In this document: one piece after another, positions 13,531-21,085 of the stretch | Layout of the letters: every line of letters starts with the position of its first letter | How positions within the stretch are numbered: position 1 is the first letter of the stretch | Source of the DNA: Symbiodinium sp. CCMP2592 | Lineage: Eukaryota > Sar > Dinophyceae > Suessiales > Symbiodiniaceae | Length of the DNA stretch: 64,000 nucleotides | NCBI GenBank assembly: GCA_905221615.1 | Contig: CAJNDT010000001.1 | Span: 1,415,894 to 1,479,893, forward strand | Direction of reading: 5' to 3' | Translations under genes and position numbers: made by a program | The notes under the pieces: model-generated | What the model saw: the letters and a program-made list of their open reading frames with translations, nothing else | Database searches by the model: none | Told to the model about the DNA's origin: nothing

Positions 13531-16006
13531 GCTAGCCCCCCCCAAGACCAACCCTGAATTCCCTCAATTCCCTAATTCCCTACCCACTGGATTTAGGGAA
13601 TTCCCTAATTCCCTAACTTCGCTAAATTCCCTAAGTCCTTACCCCATGTGTTGGATTTAGGGAATTCCCTATTTCCCTAAATTCCCTAAATTCCCTAAAT
13701 TAATTCCCTAAATTCCCTAAGTCTGACCCCCATGGGTAAGATTCAATGGTTTCCGTTCATGGGCAGGGAATTTAGAGAAACAGGGAATTCCCTAAATCCA
13801 ACACATGGGGTAAGGACTTAGGGAATTGAGGGAATTTCGGGAACTTAGGGAATTTAGGGAATTCCCTAAGTCCAACAGATGGGGTAGGGAATTAGGGAAT
13901 TCCCTAAATCCAACACATGGTCCTGGCTGGGAGTCAGGAAAGTTAGGGAATGCGCTAAAACCAACACATGGGGCTGGAAATTAGGGTATGTAAAGACTTT
14001 AGGGATTTAGGGAGTCTGCAGGAACTCACGCATTTTGTAAATTCGAGGCATGGAAGCAGTGATTAGAGAATTTAGGGAACTCGACCTCGCGACGTCGCCG
14101 GTTGACGGGTCTGTGCAACTGATACTTGTAGTAATATTGATATTATTTTGAAAACTTTGAAAACTACAATACTCGTATGAGTACTAATACTTATAGTAAT
14201 ACTACTGGTGAAACTGATAGTAATGCTAGTATGAGTACTGATGTTCCCAAGAATACTAGAAATCATGTACATTGTAAGAATAGTCTTGATGCGAATACTA
14301 ATATACATACTATAGCTAGTATTATCGCTAGTATGAATATTGGCTACGCATATTCGTGAAATGACTCATTTTCGGAGTACTCATAGTCATGCTAGTATTA
14401 GCCTTAAGGCTAGTGCGAACGTGCGTAATAAAATGCTCATACATGAATGTTAGCATTCGTATTTATATCAGCATTGGTATGTTTTTCAGTAGTACTAGTA
14501 ACTCATACGAAGAGTGACCTCAAATTTCATATTCCGACGAATACCAACGCATGTTTTGTTCACTCTAATTTTAATTCTACTACTAGTACCTACTCCTAGT
14601 ATTGAAAAAACTGTACCAATACCAATTTTAGAATTGATGTGAACACGAACTTTGATGTTCTTGCCAATACTAATATGCAGAGTAATATTAGTTAGCATTA
14701 ATGTATAGGAAAACTAATGCTCTTACGAATACTAATAATCATGTTCCCCTTTTATATTCATATAAGAATCGTCATGCCTAGATACGTACTAATGCTAGTA
14801 CTCATGCTAATACGAGTATTAATACCATTACAAGCATAGGTATGAATACTCCTACGGGTATTTATGCTGATGTTCTTAGCAAAATTATTCTCAGTACGAC
14901 TACCGACATTAATAGTCTCTTTAGAACAATATTGATATTAATATGAACACTAATACTTCGGCTAGTACGAACATGCATAATACTAGTAAAATTATTTGTG
15001 CTCTTACAAATATAGAAAGGTTATTACATACTCATACTAATATCAATACCAATATGATTTTACAAACATCATATTAATGTCAATATCGTTTTTGTAATGT
15101 ATACTAAAGAATACATCAGAATAAGGCACAAGAAAATGAATGCATCAGATTGTTAAAAACTCAATGTTTTCATTTACCAATATGTATGGTTATAGTATTA
15201 TACTAATATACTAATAAATTAATATACTAATATACTGAGAAACTGATATACCAATAGACCATTGTTACTAATATACCAATATACGAGTATACTGAAAACT
15301 GTTTTTGTTAATATACATGTTTTGTTTATATACCAATATACTGAATACTAACACGAACACTAACACTAACACTGCTATAGACATATATTAAATTTAAACT
15401 GGAGCACTAATACTCATATTAACATTAAGACTAACACTGACGTTGACACTGACACCAGCATCAGCACTAACAGGAACATTAATCAAACGAACAGTAATAT
15501 TGGACAGATACCAGCAGCATTGTTAGAACTTCTAAAATTAGTAATGACACAAAAATAATACTAATGCTAACGCAGCAAAAATATTAAGGTTACTACTCAC
15601 AATAATTAAGGTTAAACCTTAGAGCAAAATTAAGTCAAGAGCAACGTTAACACTGCTTTTTAAGACTGAAACTAAGAATAAGACTTTGACAAGATGACGA
15701 TAATTAATAAAGGATGAGGCACACAAACTGGACTCTGTCTTTTACCACTGCGACAAGACTCTAAGACGCGCCGAGAGTGTAAATGGTGTCCATAAAACTG
15801 AACCCTGTTTTTTACCAGTCTGTCTAGAGGCGTCGAGAGTGCAAACTTTGCACGGGAACACAAACACCATCGGTATTTACAGTGGTTTCGGCTCTTATCC
15901 ATTACGCTGTGAAGACAGTAATGAGCAGGACAATGGTCGAGGTTGGTCCTGGGGGCGGGGCTTACCATATATATATATATATGTGTGTGTGTGTGTACTA
16001 TACATG

Positions 16007-16039
<33 letters not shown>

Positions 16040-19000
16040 CCGGCGGCCCCCAACACCTTCTGGGTCCTTGTCGATGTTGGCGATGACTTTGTCCGTGATC
16101 TCGGGCTTGTCAGGAAGAAGCTCCAGCAGAATGCTCTTCTGCCTGCAGTACACTCTCAAAGCCCGTATGCATTGTTGAAAGAGTTGCCCAAGATGACTTT
16201 GAAACCCACAGGCTGCGGAATCTAGCGTGGAGTGCTCGAGAATGTTTCAAGTTGAGCATGTGAAGTGCTGCTGCAAAGTTAATGATGCTATCCTTGGCGT
16301 AACCCTTTTTAGCCCCCAACGCCAAAGACCCCCGTTATGAAATGAGGGCCCCAAACCCACACTGAAACCTCAAGCCCTAAACCCTACATGATTTAGGGTT
16401 TAGGGGTTCAGGGTTTAGGGGATAACCCCTCAACGACCAAAAGCGAAGGCTTTTGGTGCCTGTCTGCGGCCGCCCGCAGCTTCTCGCGGGATTCCTCCAC
16501 CGAAGTCAACCTCGAGGGCTTGACTAGGGCTTTTAAAGCCTGCTGTTTCTTGTTTTAGTATTCAGGGTTCAGGGCTTTAGGAAAGATGTTAGGACTTTTT
16601 TTGGCTTAGGCTTAGTGTTCTGCAGGGTTTAGGGTTTAGGAGTTTGCTGCTTTTTGGTTCAATGTTCAGCGTTTAAGGCTTTAGGATGCAAGGCTAAGGG
16701 TAAAGGGTTAGGGTGTTAGGGTTTAGATTAAGGCTTTAGGGGTTTACAGGTTTGGGGCTTTAGGGTTCAGTGCTAAGGGTTTGGGGGCGTTGGGTTGAAT
16801 GGTCTAGGGTTTAGGGCTGAAGGGTTCAGGCATTCAGGGCTTGATTTAAAGCTTTGGGACTCTAGTTTTTAGGGCTTGCCGGTGGGAAGGCATAGGCCAG
16901 GTTGTTGGTGGTAGATGCCGTCATTTGTCGCCCTTCCCCCTTGTCCCATTCTTTGGGACTCCAGTTCGGTACGGCTTCAGGATGTACCAGTAGAGTTTTG
17001 GTTTTAGACATTGTGCAAATTCCTACGCACACCGAAACCCTGGACTCTGAAATGTAAAACAGACAAGCGCGCAATCCTAGACCCGAAACCCTAGACCGTA
17101 AAAATTCTAAACCCCAGACCCGCTCCTACCCAGGACTCCTCCAAATGCGGGAGACCTGTAAAGTTCGGGGGTTTTAGGGGGATTCAGTTCTTAGGAGTTC
17201 AGGGTTTAAGTGCTTATACAGGCTCTTCTTTTGTCTAGGTGGTACTTCAGGGTTCTGGGTTGAAGAAGAGGTTGCGGCTTCAGAATGTACGAGGATCAAT
17301 AGACAAGCACAGAATTTAAGGGCTATGGTACATAGGACTTGAGTTCAGGGTCCAGGTTGTTGAGAGTTGGCCAGTTGCATGTTCACAGCTGCGGCCAAGC
17401 TGCGCACTGTTGATAATAGCCACCAGCATGTCCTGGACGTAGGTTGTTGACTTTAAGGCTTGCATGTCTGAAGTTACGGTTAGGGCTGAGGCAAGACAAA
17501 CGCCGTTACTCCTCGTATCTCACGCTCCCTAACTTCACGGACGTGACAAACAAAGGCAATTTCCTCTATCCGACGTGACGTACTCATGTACTCCGCGTAT
17601 GCAGTCTACTTCCGCGGAGCTTGCTGCACCAAAGTAAGATCATGATCACTACTCCTCTTACCAATGGTGGTCCTTAGATTGTCAGTGGTATCGCATTGCT
17701 GAGTGGATCAAAAGGATCGTCAACCACAAGAAGAAAACCAAACATGCATGATTGGAAATAAAGGGATTCTTATTGTAAAGACCACTTCTACCTAAACTCA
17801 CACCCTAAAGATTCCTTGAGTAACACTTCTAGCCAGGAACCCCAAGGCCCCTTCAAGGAACCATCTTAAACCCCTGTTTTGAATCCAGACTCTGTCGATC
17901 CTATACCATAAACCCACTTTTTTTGTGTTGTGCTGTAAAGCATCCGTCATGCCGCCGGCCGCCGACACGATTGCAGCCGTGGGCTGGTCCTGTAAAAGCA
18001 TTTTCAGAGTGTAGTGTTCAGGGTATGTGCATGGGCGTTCTCTCAGTTTTATGGCTACTTTCTAGAGGTTTCATGCGCGGCAAATCAGTCAGGTGTCTTT
18101 GGGTTTGGGAGCATCTTTCGGCGGATGGGGGCGGGGGTAGACTGAGGATCCTACAGCTTCGAGCTCATGCCTACGACTACGAGTTTCAAATAACTCCCTT
18201 GTCCGCTGTATCGACTGGAACTCTCGAGAAACGCTCAGACTGCTAGGGTGTACTGTTAATACAACATCATCGTTCCCCAAAAACAGTTATTACTACACAT
18301 GCTGCTCTGCTGCTTCTGCTTCTGATCCTGGACCACGACTACGACCACGACCACCGCCACCACCACCGCCATCGAGACGACGACGATTACTACTACTGCT
18401 ACGACGACGACTACTACTACTCTTGCTGGTGCTACAAGGACAACTACATACGACGCTGACGACGACCTCAACTACGACGACGACGACGAGCGCCACTTGT
18501 CAGGTCAACTATCATGGCGTTGATGTTGATGATGACGATGATGAACACGATGAAGAAGAAGATGATGATGATGACGACGATTGCACGGGCTGTGGTCACG
18601 ATGCTAGGCAAGACATTCATCCGGCCGCTCAGGGTGTTTCGCCTCACGCGTTGCTAGCCTTTAGGAGCACGCATGACAGGGGTTGGAGAGCGAAACGACG
18701 ACGTGACGAGACAAGACTCAAACATATGCTGACGAACAAGGGTTACCCGTTTAGGTCCGGGTCTCGCACGGGGTTCAGGCTAATTAAGCGGCAACATGCT
18801 TGGCCATTATCTGCTCATAGCACAAAATGACAGCCTTGACCCCATCTACACACACACACACACCCTGACTTTCATCAAACTCCTCTAAGCCGGACTTAAG
18901 CAGGTGTTTACGGTCCTGTTTTGATAACACACTCTCCCACAATTTCTGAACATCCTTTATGCCAGCCGCCTATTGCACCATACCCAACACGGGGGTTTCG

Positions 19001-20835
19001 AAAATTGGGGCACCTTATTTTGGGCTCCTTATAATAAGGATCCTACTATTTCGGGTGCTATATTTGGGTCCCCTATTTTCGGAAACTCCCATAACCCTAA
19101 ACCCTAAACCCTTTATGGAACCCTTATAGATCCCTTTAAGGAACCCTTTAAAGGAACCCTAGGGTTCCCTACTTTCGGAAACTCTCACACTGGCATCAAC
19201 GAACCCAGTGCTCCGCGGAGAAGCCTTGCCGGACGAAGCATTGCCCTTGGACTCTGCGATGAGCAGGTCGCCGCAAATCTTATACCTCAGCACCCTAACC
19301 CTAACCCTAGGGTTTAGGGTTTAGAGTTAAAAAACCCTAGCCCTAACCCTAAACCCAGAGCCCTATATACCCTGATGCCACTAAGTGGCGTGGACATGCC
19401 TGAAACCCCCCTTATGCAAGATGTGGTTTTTCGCGCTCGGTGAAAGAGGATAATCCCAAGCCCCCACCGAGCTGTGGGATGGTTGGCTCCGTGCTTCCGC
19501 TGAATTCGGCGGCTGCCAAGGTCTGGAAATTGCCATAAGACGGTTTAAGGCTTACGATTCTTAACATTGAGGCTTACGATTCTTGCTGACAGGGGTCTTA
19601 ACAAGTACAAAACGGGCTTTGGGGTACACGGTTTTAGTGTTGTGGGGCCTTTAGGGTTCATGGGGTTTGTCCGGTTTACAGGCCCCAAACCCTGAGCCCA
19701 ACTGCAACGATGCCGCCAAAGCCCACAAGAGAAGCTTAAAAGTCCTGCGACTTGCCGCCTTGTTTTGCGGACCCTAAACACGAAACCCAAGCTCTCGGGC
19801 ACCATTCTTTCAAAGAGTCGGTACCTATAGACTTTATTTAGACCTTGGCCGATTGGGGTCTAGAGTTTTTTTTAAGGATGGTTAGGGTTTAAACAGGTAC
19901 TGGGGTCTAACTACCCTAAGGCCCCAAAGTAGTTCCTTTTTGGGGTTCGTATATAGAATCCTATAAGGTAATCCCAAGAAGGAAATACTTTGGGGCCCAT
20001 GGGTAGGGGGTCAGGGCACCCTTGACTAAACGATTTCGGCGTTCCGGGCTGCTGCCGCGAGTTAGGCTCTGAATCTGGGTCTGGGATGTCTTAGTTGCTG
20101 AGTTCAAAAGCCCCCAAAAGTGTACACACTCAGACCAACAGAGGGCAGCACGATCCCAAAAAGCGTAAAGCGCATCCACTGAGCTACTAAGATGTTCTTA
20201 TTGGGTGCATACCTTCCACCCGACGGCGGAAGTCTAACATCAGCTCACTGGAACGAACGACGGAAAAAGTCGGCGATCTGAAAACCCGAAAACCAAGTAC
20301 AGCTTCTACACCGGGCAATAAAACTATACCGAACTTAGAACCCTAGCAAAAGTTGTAATTTTAGCTGTTTCTTAGGGATTATAATAACCACAAATTGAAA
20401 ATTATTTCTAAGTAATTACCCTAAGAGAATGCTCCAAGATCCTCAGGAGAAACCAAGTATCCTCAAACCAAGCAAAAAATGCACATGGGAATTTCAGAAC
20501 ACTACGGATTCTTCTGTGAAACACCAAAGACCCCGAAGTAAGGTACACAATACATGGGCCTGATCAATTGGAATAGGGCTTCCTGTGTTTACGATCTTTC
20601 AACGAGACACCAAAGGAATAATACTGATAAGTGTTGAGGTGGCCACATTACCCTCTTTGCCGAAGCCCTTAAAAACTTTCGCCCCGAAAATTTCCCTAAC
20701 CCCAAAACCCTAAAGCTTACACCCCAAGCAAACCCACAAAGTCTTTAAATCGGGCTCAAGCCGCAGCTCCGCGTTGTTGAGAGACGCGCCGCCGAACTTG
20801 TGGACTCCCCACTGAACGTCGAGGTTGCGCCACGA
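448..20835 (-). CDS. AK: Aspartate kinase (aspartokinase) gene, at least 22 micro-exons, 3' end beyond window
   Basis: Aspartate kinase phosphorylates L-aspartate at the start of the lysine, threonine and methionine pathway. Family motifs appear in the correct N-to-C order in separate exons going leftwards: KFGGASL (20.8 kb), GDLLIAES (19.2), IVSAAGGMT (17.9), VPPQMMELVAGLGE (12.4), VWSAQ (11.8), WIDARDVLIV (11.4), GEKGTAIDTIEPFWD (10.7), FLVIT-GFVCST (8.2), DYSATIFAK (5.9), GVYTADPRQ (5.5), VPEAFPINSMTFDEA (4.7), ELAYFGGQ (4.0), VLHPSAMVPC (3.8), NVFDPAHPGT (2.6), then ACT-domain pieces VKAITSIEK (1.6), VSLITIAGTSFMG (0.8) and GVAKRFMEAL (0.45). Most reading frames join in phase. Best donors are GT, GC or GA, acceptors AG. 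Missing: the N-terminus or transit peptide upstream of 20.8 kb, the segment expected between 8.17 and 5.88 kb, probably a tiny exon between 3.77 and 2.65 kb, and everything left of 448. Whether a homoserine dehydrogenase domain follows cannot be seen. Confidence 0.9.
758..798 (-). CDS. AK: Aspartate kinase exon 22 (ACT strand VSLITIAGTSFMG)
   Basis: The 41 bp exon encodes VSLITIAGTSFMG plus two bases. The acceptor is TGGCAAG|GTG and the donor GGCAC|GTAACT (GT, phase 2). It matches the ACT pattern V-x-x-(I/V)-x-x-x-G-x-x-(M)-x-G. Confidence 0.88.
1098..1176. mobile_element. IR-A element, short copy
   Basis: ATATGGGAG...CTCCCATAT ends with the family core AGGATCCTTAT-ATAAGGACCCC; internally deleted. 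Confidence 0.6.
1258..1472. mobile_element. IR-F element, long copy
   Basis: AATATAGGGGCCTTAATGAT...GGTGATTATTCAGGCCCCTAA; interior inserts of AAAGGGGTCCTTTAAA repeats. Confidence 0.55.
1598..1651 (-). CDS. AK: Aspartate kinase exon 21 (PVKAITSIEK, ACT domain start)
   Basis: A 54 bp phase 0/0 exon, PKDSDEQMPVKAITSIEK. The acceptor is ATCTTCAG|CCC and the donor GAGAAG|GCGAGC (GC). The exon end repeats the acceptor triplet AAG of the next intron end. It marks the first ACT regulatory domain, which usually senses lysine or threonine. Confidence 0.9.
2608..2647 (-). CDS. AK: Aspartate kinase exon 20 (NVFDPAHPGT)
   Basis: The 40 bp exon encodes RNVFDPAHPGTRPM (the first codon is split). It is the (R/K)N-(T/V)-F-x-P-x-x-PGT motif closing the kinase domain. 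The acceptor CTGTCTCTCCAG|G is strong; the donor is CCCATG|GTTTGC. Confidence 0.93.
3166..3280. mobile_element. IR-E element (diverged), in an aspartate kinase intron
   Basis: ACAGTAACTCCCATAAAGTTGG... TTTCCAACTTCCGGGCTTCT ending ACTGT. Confidence 0.65.
3774..3821 (-). CDS. AK: Aspartate kinase exon 19 (VLHPSAM)
   Basis: The 48 bp exon encodes VLHPSAMVPCIENRIP, the (A/G)-x-VLHP motif. The acceptor is CAAACAG|GTT and the likely donor CCT|GTGCCT (GT). The next exon needs two extra bases, and the family expects about four residues (V-x-V-R) between them, so a tiny exon probably lies in 2648-3773. Confidence 0.92.
4021..4044 (-). CDS. AK: Aspartate kinase exon 18, 24-bp micro-exon (ELAYFGGQ)
   Basis: Eight codons only, ELAYFGGQ, the (E)L-(A/S)-YFG motif. 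The acceptor is TGTCGAG|GAG and the donor GGTCAG|GCGGGC (GC). Phase 0 on both sides puts it exactly between FDEAM and VLHPSAM. Confidence 0.92.
4705..4752 (-). CDS. AK: Aspartate kinase exon 17 (VPEAFPINSMTFDEA)
   Basis: A 48 bp phase 0/0 exon between acceptor GGTTCAG|GTT-like sequence and donor GCCATG|GTGAGC (GT). It corresponds to the (R)VP-A-x-I-x-x-(L/M)-(S/T)-(Y/F)-xEA motif. Confidence 0.95.
4910..5295. repeat. Trinucleotide (CTG/AGT/ACT) and (TA)n cluster
   Basis: CTGCTG, AGTAGCAGTAG, ACTGCTACTACT and a 26-bp TA run in one intron of aspartate kinase. Confidence 0.9.
5469..5508 (-). CDS. AK: Aspartate kinase exon 16 (GVYTADPRQ)
   Basis: The 40 bp exon encodes KNVSGVYTADPRQ, the V-x-GV-(Y/F)-(T/S)-ADPR nucleotide-binding motif. 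The acceptor is GCACAG|G and the donor CGCCAG|GCCAGG (GC, phase 0). The usual VDGV is VSGV. Confidence 0.95.
5829..5884 (-). CDS. AK: Aspartate kinase exon 15 (DYSATIFAK)
   Basis: Encodes DYSATIFAKILDASNVTF, the substrate-binding (S)DYSA helix. The acceptor is ATCCGAG|GAC. The donor TTTTG|GAGACT (GA) gives the family-consistent WKNV across the join to the next exon. The number 15 leaves one slot for the missing exon upstream. Confidence 0.93.
5985..6095. mobile_element. IR-E element
   Basis: ACAGCAGAAGCCAGAAAGTT...TGTTCCAACTTTCTGGAGTT, interior CCTCATGCCCTCAAGGTAAA. Confidence 0.75.
6870..7045. repeat. (TA)n and (CATGTA)n region
   Basis: About 30 bp of TA then CATGTATACATG-like alternating purine-pyrimidine sequence. 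Confidence 0.88.
7374..7494. mobile_element. Single-copy inverted-repeat element
   Basis: GGGTCCAAGTACCCAAATAG then TAGGGTTTTAA, mirrored by TTAAAACCCTA, CTATTTGGGTACTTGGACCC; about 30-bp arms. Confidence 0.65.
7841..8035 (+). CDS. Exon-like stretch on the opposite strand inside an aspartate kinase intron
   Basis: About 65 open codons on the plus strand with G/C-ending codons (GCC, AAG, CTC, GAG), e.g. ENRVRYMKGRLAKLHAYHL and ERVGVIHKLAL. A plausible acceptor TTTGCACCCAG precedes it and several GT donors follow. I do not recognise the product. The minus strand is also open here, and other stretches that looked coding on plus in this gene turned out to be antisense to real exons, so this may be spurious or a gene fragment. 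Confidence 0.3.
8170..8223 (-). CDS. AK: Aspartate kinase exon 13 (PFLVITGFVCST)
   Basis: Encodes ADAPFLVITGFVCSTVQG, the core strand and glycine loop preceding the TTL-(G/K)R motif. The acceptor TATCCTGCCCAG|G has a pyrimidine tract. The best donor is CAGGG|GAGACT (GA). The following TTL-like exon was not found with confidence. Confidence 0.9.
8410..8535. mobile_element. IR-B element
   Basis: TACTTAAAGGATCATGGGAC...TTACTAAGTCCCATGATCCTC; the interior repeats CTTATAACTAT and GGGACTTATAA. Confidence 0.75.
9458..9504 (-). CDS. AK: Aspartate kinase exon 12 (ETSHRLQNWWESTVG)
   Basis: The acceptor TTCTCAG|GAA lies about 10 bp inside the end of an IR-A element (ATATGGGAGTTTCCG on the plus strand, from 9514). 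The donor is GGAGA|GCTCCG (GC, phase 2), joining to ADAPFLVITGF. Confidence 0.82.
9514..9719. mobile_element. IR-A element (full copy 9622-9719) plus a solo end from 9514
   Basis: GGGAGTTTCCGAAAACAGGGG is repeated at 9519 and 9624; the full copy ends TTGGAAACTCCCA. The solo end is about 10 bp from an aspartate kinase acceptor. Confidence 0.7.
9961..10115. repeat. Interstitial TTTAGGG-type tract
   Basis: Degenerate GGGTTTAGGGTTTAGGGGTT units interspersed with GTGAAGGGG; inside an aspartate kinase intron. Confidence 0.85.
10440..10560 (-). repeat. tRNA-like (SINE-type) sequence candidate
   Basis: The minus strand shows TGGTGCAGTGGGA (A-box-like) and about 45 bp on ACTCGAATCC (B-box-like). No acceptor stem or cloverleaf can be drawn, so it is not a tRNA gene. 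Confidence 0.3.
10723..10772 (-). CDS. AK: Aspartate kinase exon 11 (GEKGTAIDTIEPFWD)
   Basis: The 50 bp exon begins after CATGCAG|GA and ends GGGAC|GCAGCT (GC donor, phase 0). The reading continues into ETSHRLQNWW, as expected for the loop after the DAR strand. Confidence 0.87.
11422..11461 (-). CDS. AK: Aspartate kinase exon 10 (WIDARDVLIV)
   Basis: The 40 bp exon encodes EWIDARDVLIVPD, the conserved W(L/I)DAR-(E/D)-(V/L) strand. It ends GGATG|GCCCGC, a GC donor in phase 1, and joins to GLGEKGTAID. Confidence 0.92.
11771..11824 (-). CDS. AK: Aspartate kinase exon 9 (VWSAQ)
   Basis: The 54 bp exon encodes VWSAQTLCAYMNSAGVRC, the (L/V)WSA motif plus helix. The acceptor is GGGCAG|GTA and the donor TGT|GTGGCT (GT), phase 0, joining directly to EWIDARDVLIV. 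Confidence 0.9.
12311..12345. repeat. Five exact CCCTAAA units
   Basis: The cleanest telomere-like array in the window, about 20 bp from aspartate kinase exon 8. Confidence 0.9.
12366..12407 (-). CDS. AK: Aspartate kinase exon 8 (MMELVAGLGE)
   Basis: The 42 bp exon encodes VPPQMMELVAGLGE. The acceptor is CCTGAG|GTG and the donor GGAGAG|GCCCAT (GC). It corresponds to the E-(L/F)-V-x-G-x-GE motif, but the usual tyrosine in GYGE is leucine here. Confidence 0.85.
12714..12764 (-). CDS. AK: Aspartate kinase exon 7 (DAVEAMALAASQMRG)
   Basis: A 51 bp phase 0/0 exon after CTGAG|GAC, ending AGAGGA|GCCCGG (GC donor). It joins exactly to VPPQMMELV, giving a helix followed by the segment that precedes the active-site GYGE-like motif. 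Confidence 0.75.
13545..14060. repeat. GGAATTCCCTAAAT satellite-like tract
   Basis: Dense palindromic TTTAGGGAATTCCCTAAA words with spacers CCAACACATGGGGTAAGGAC that recur in both orientations about its midpoint near 13.74 kb, so the tract reads as a large imperfect palindrome. Confidence 0.75.
14100..15620. repeat. 1.5 kb A/T-rich period-3/6 tract (NNTANT type)
   Basis: Degenerate ACTAAT, GCTAGT, ACTCAT, ATGAAT hexamers run almost without break, with T at nearly every third position for long stretches and A common at the position before. It looks coding-like but stops and frame shifts break it; a decayed hexanucleotide satellite is more likely. It lies in the intron between aspartate kinase exons 6 and 7. 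Confidence 0.7.
15968..16042. repeat. (TA)n/(TG)n double microsatellite
   Basis: The block ATATATATATATGTGTGTGT occurs twice, about 45 bp apart. Confidence 0.92.
16061..16142 (-). CDS. AK: Aspartate kinase exon 6 (SILLELLPDK)
   Basis: Encodes QKSILLELLPDKPEIT and DKVIANIDKDP, with G/C-rich third positions. The acceptor is CTGCAG|G. The end is ambiguous between a GA donor after CCA and a GT donor four bases later (GAAG|GTGTTG). A (TG)n/(TA)n microsatellite starts about 20 bp into the following intron. Confidence 0.75.
16451..16494 (-). CDS. AK: Aspartate kinase exon 5 (ESREKLRAAADRHQ)
   Basis: A short charged helical segment ending in RH, as in the family. The acceptor is GTGGAG|GAA, with an alternative one 16 bp upstream at CTCGAG|G. 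The donor AA|GCCTTC is GC, phase 2, and joins in frame to QKSILLELL. Confidence 0.65.
16560..16870. repeat. Degenerate TTTAGGG tract
   Basis: TTTAGGG, TTCAGGG, TTAGGGTT and GGCTTTAGG words make up most of this 300 bp of intron. Confidence 0.8.
17385..17432 (-). CDS. AK: Aspartate kinase exon 4 (MLVAIINSA)
   Basis: Encodes DMLVAIINSAQLGRSC after the acceptor GTCCAG|GAC. The position directly after GGMT and the hydrophobic helix fit the family. The 3' boundary is uncertain: TGT|GAACAT (GA donor, phase 0) gives the best frame into the next exon. Confidence 0.68.
17945..17989 (-). CDS. AK: Aspartate kinase exon 3 (IVSAAGGMT)
   Basis: The 45 bp exon encodes DQPTAAIVSAAGGMT, the conserved (V/I)VSAxGGMT motif. 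The acceptor TGCTTTTACAG|GAC has a pyrimidine tract. The most likely donor is ACG|GATGCT (GA), which joins to DMLVAIINSA; a GC donor a few bases further on is also possible. Confidence 0.88.
18338..18590. repeat. (ACG)n/(GAT)n trinucleotide region
   Basis: ACGACCACG, CACCACC, ACGACGAC and GATGATGAC runs. Open frames here are by-products of the repeat. Confidence 0.9.
18991..19188. mobile_element. IR-A element and a second terminal piece
   Basis: A copy at about 18991-19091 (TTTCGAAAATTGGGG...TTTTCGGAAACTCCC), then CCCTAAA repeats and a second end TTTCGGAAACTCTCAC that abuts the exon at 19189. Confidence 0.7.
19189..19285 (-). CDS. AK: Aspartate kinase exon 2 (GDLLIAES)
   Basis: The 97 bp exon encodes YKICGDLLIAESKGNASSG and a Ser-rich tail. 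It starts after CTGAG|G and ends AGT|GTGAGAG, a GT donor. The donor lies on the outer end of an IR-A element (GAGAGTTTCCGAAA), so the 5' end of the intron is transposon-like sequence. Confidence 0.88.
19911..20008. mobile_element. IR-C element
   Basis: TACCCTAAGGCCCCAAAGTA...TACTTTGGGGCCCATGGGTA, interior GTATATAGAATCCTATAAGG. Confidence 0.72.
20088..20192 (-). repeat. Dispersed repeat with an A-box-like end, copy 1
   Basis: Reads TTAGTAGCTCAGTGGATGCG ... GGCTTTTGAACTCAGCAACT on minus. A related copy is at 26347-26450 and a weaker one near 51.01-51.17 kb. Confidence 0.45.
20318..20425. repeat. Two-copy dispersed repeat I, copy 1
   Basis: ACTATACCGAACTTAGAACC, GCTGTTTCTTAGGG and TTATAATAACCACAAATT, matching 53498-53607. 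Confidence 0.7.
20762..20835 (-). CDS. AK: Aspartate kinase exon 1 seen (KFGG motif)
   Basis: The 74 bp exon encodes WGVHKFGGASLNNAEL, the N-terminal nucleotide-binding motif of aspartokinases with its catalytic lysine (KFGG). The acceptor is CCCAG|TCG and the donor is CG|GCTTGA, a GC donor, leaving phase 2. The join restores a continuous frame into the exon at 19.2 kb. Upstream exons for the N-terminus must lie at higher coordinates but I could not identify them. Confidence 0.9.
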
Positions 20836-20945
20836 CTGGGCCAGGTTGGGGCGTAATTAGAATAGGGTTTGGGGGGTATATTGTTGTACTATACTTCTAA
20901 AATATAAAGAACCCCGAAAATAGTATTGGTAATTATTTAATCCCC

Positions 20946-20984
<39 letters not shown>

Positions 20985-21008
20985 ATAGGGTCTCAAAGGT
21001 TTAGGGTT

Positions 21009-21085
21009 TCGGCGCTCACACTCGGACAAGCCAGGCGAGATTATTGGTTCGTGGTCTGCTAGAGGTGAGACACTTTCGAAGATGG
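21009..21085. repeat. Dispersed CTCGGACAAGCCAGGCGAG motif, copy 1
   Basis: TTTCGGCGCTCACACTCGGA then CAAGCCAGGCGAG, followed by GTGAGACACTTTCGAAGATG; related copies at 21825, 22068, 36112 and 42743. Confidence 0.7.

Noticed and set aside
18256-18830. Acidic/Val-rich open frames
   Set aside because: Driven by ACG/GAT trinucleotide repeats, with no motif or splice support.
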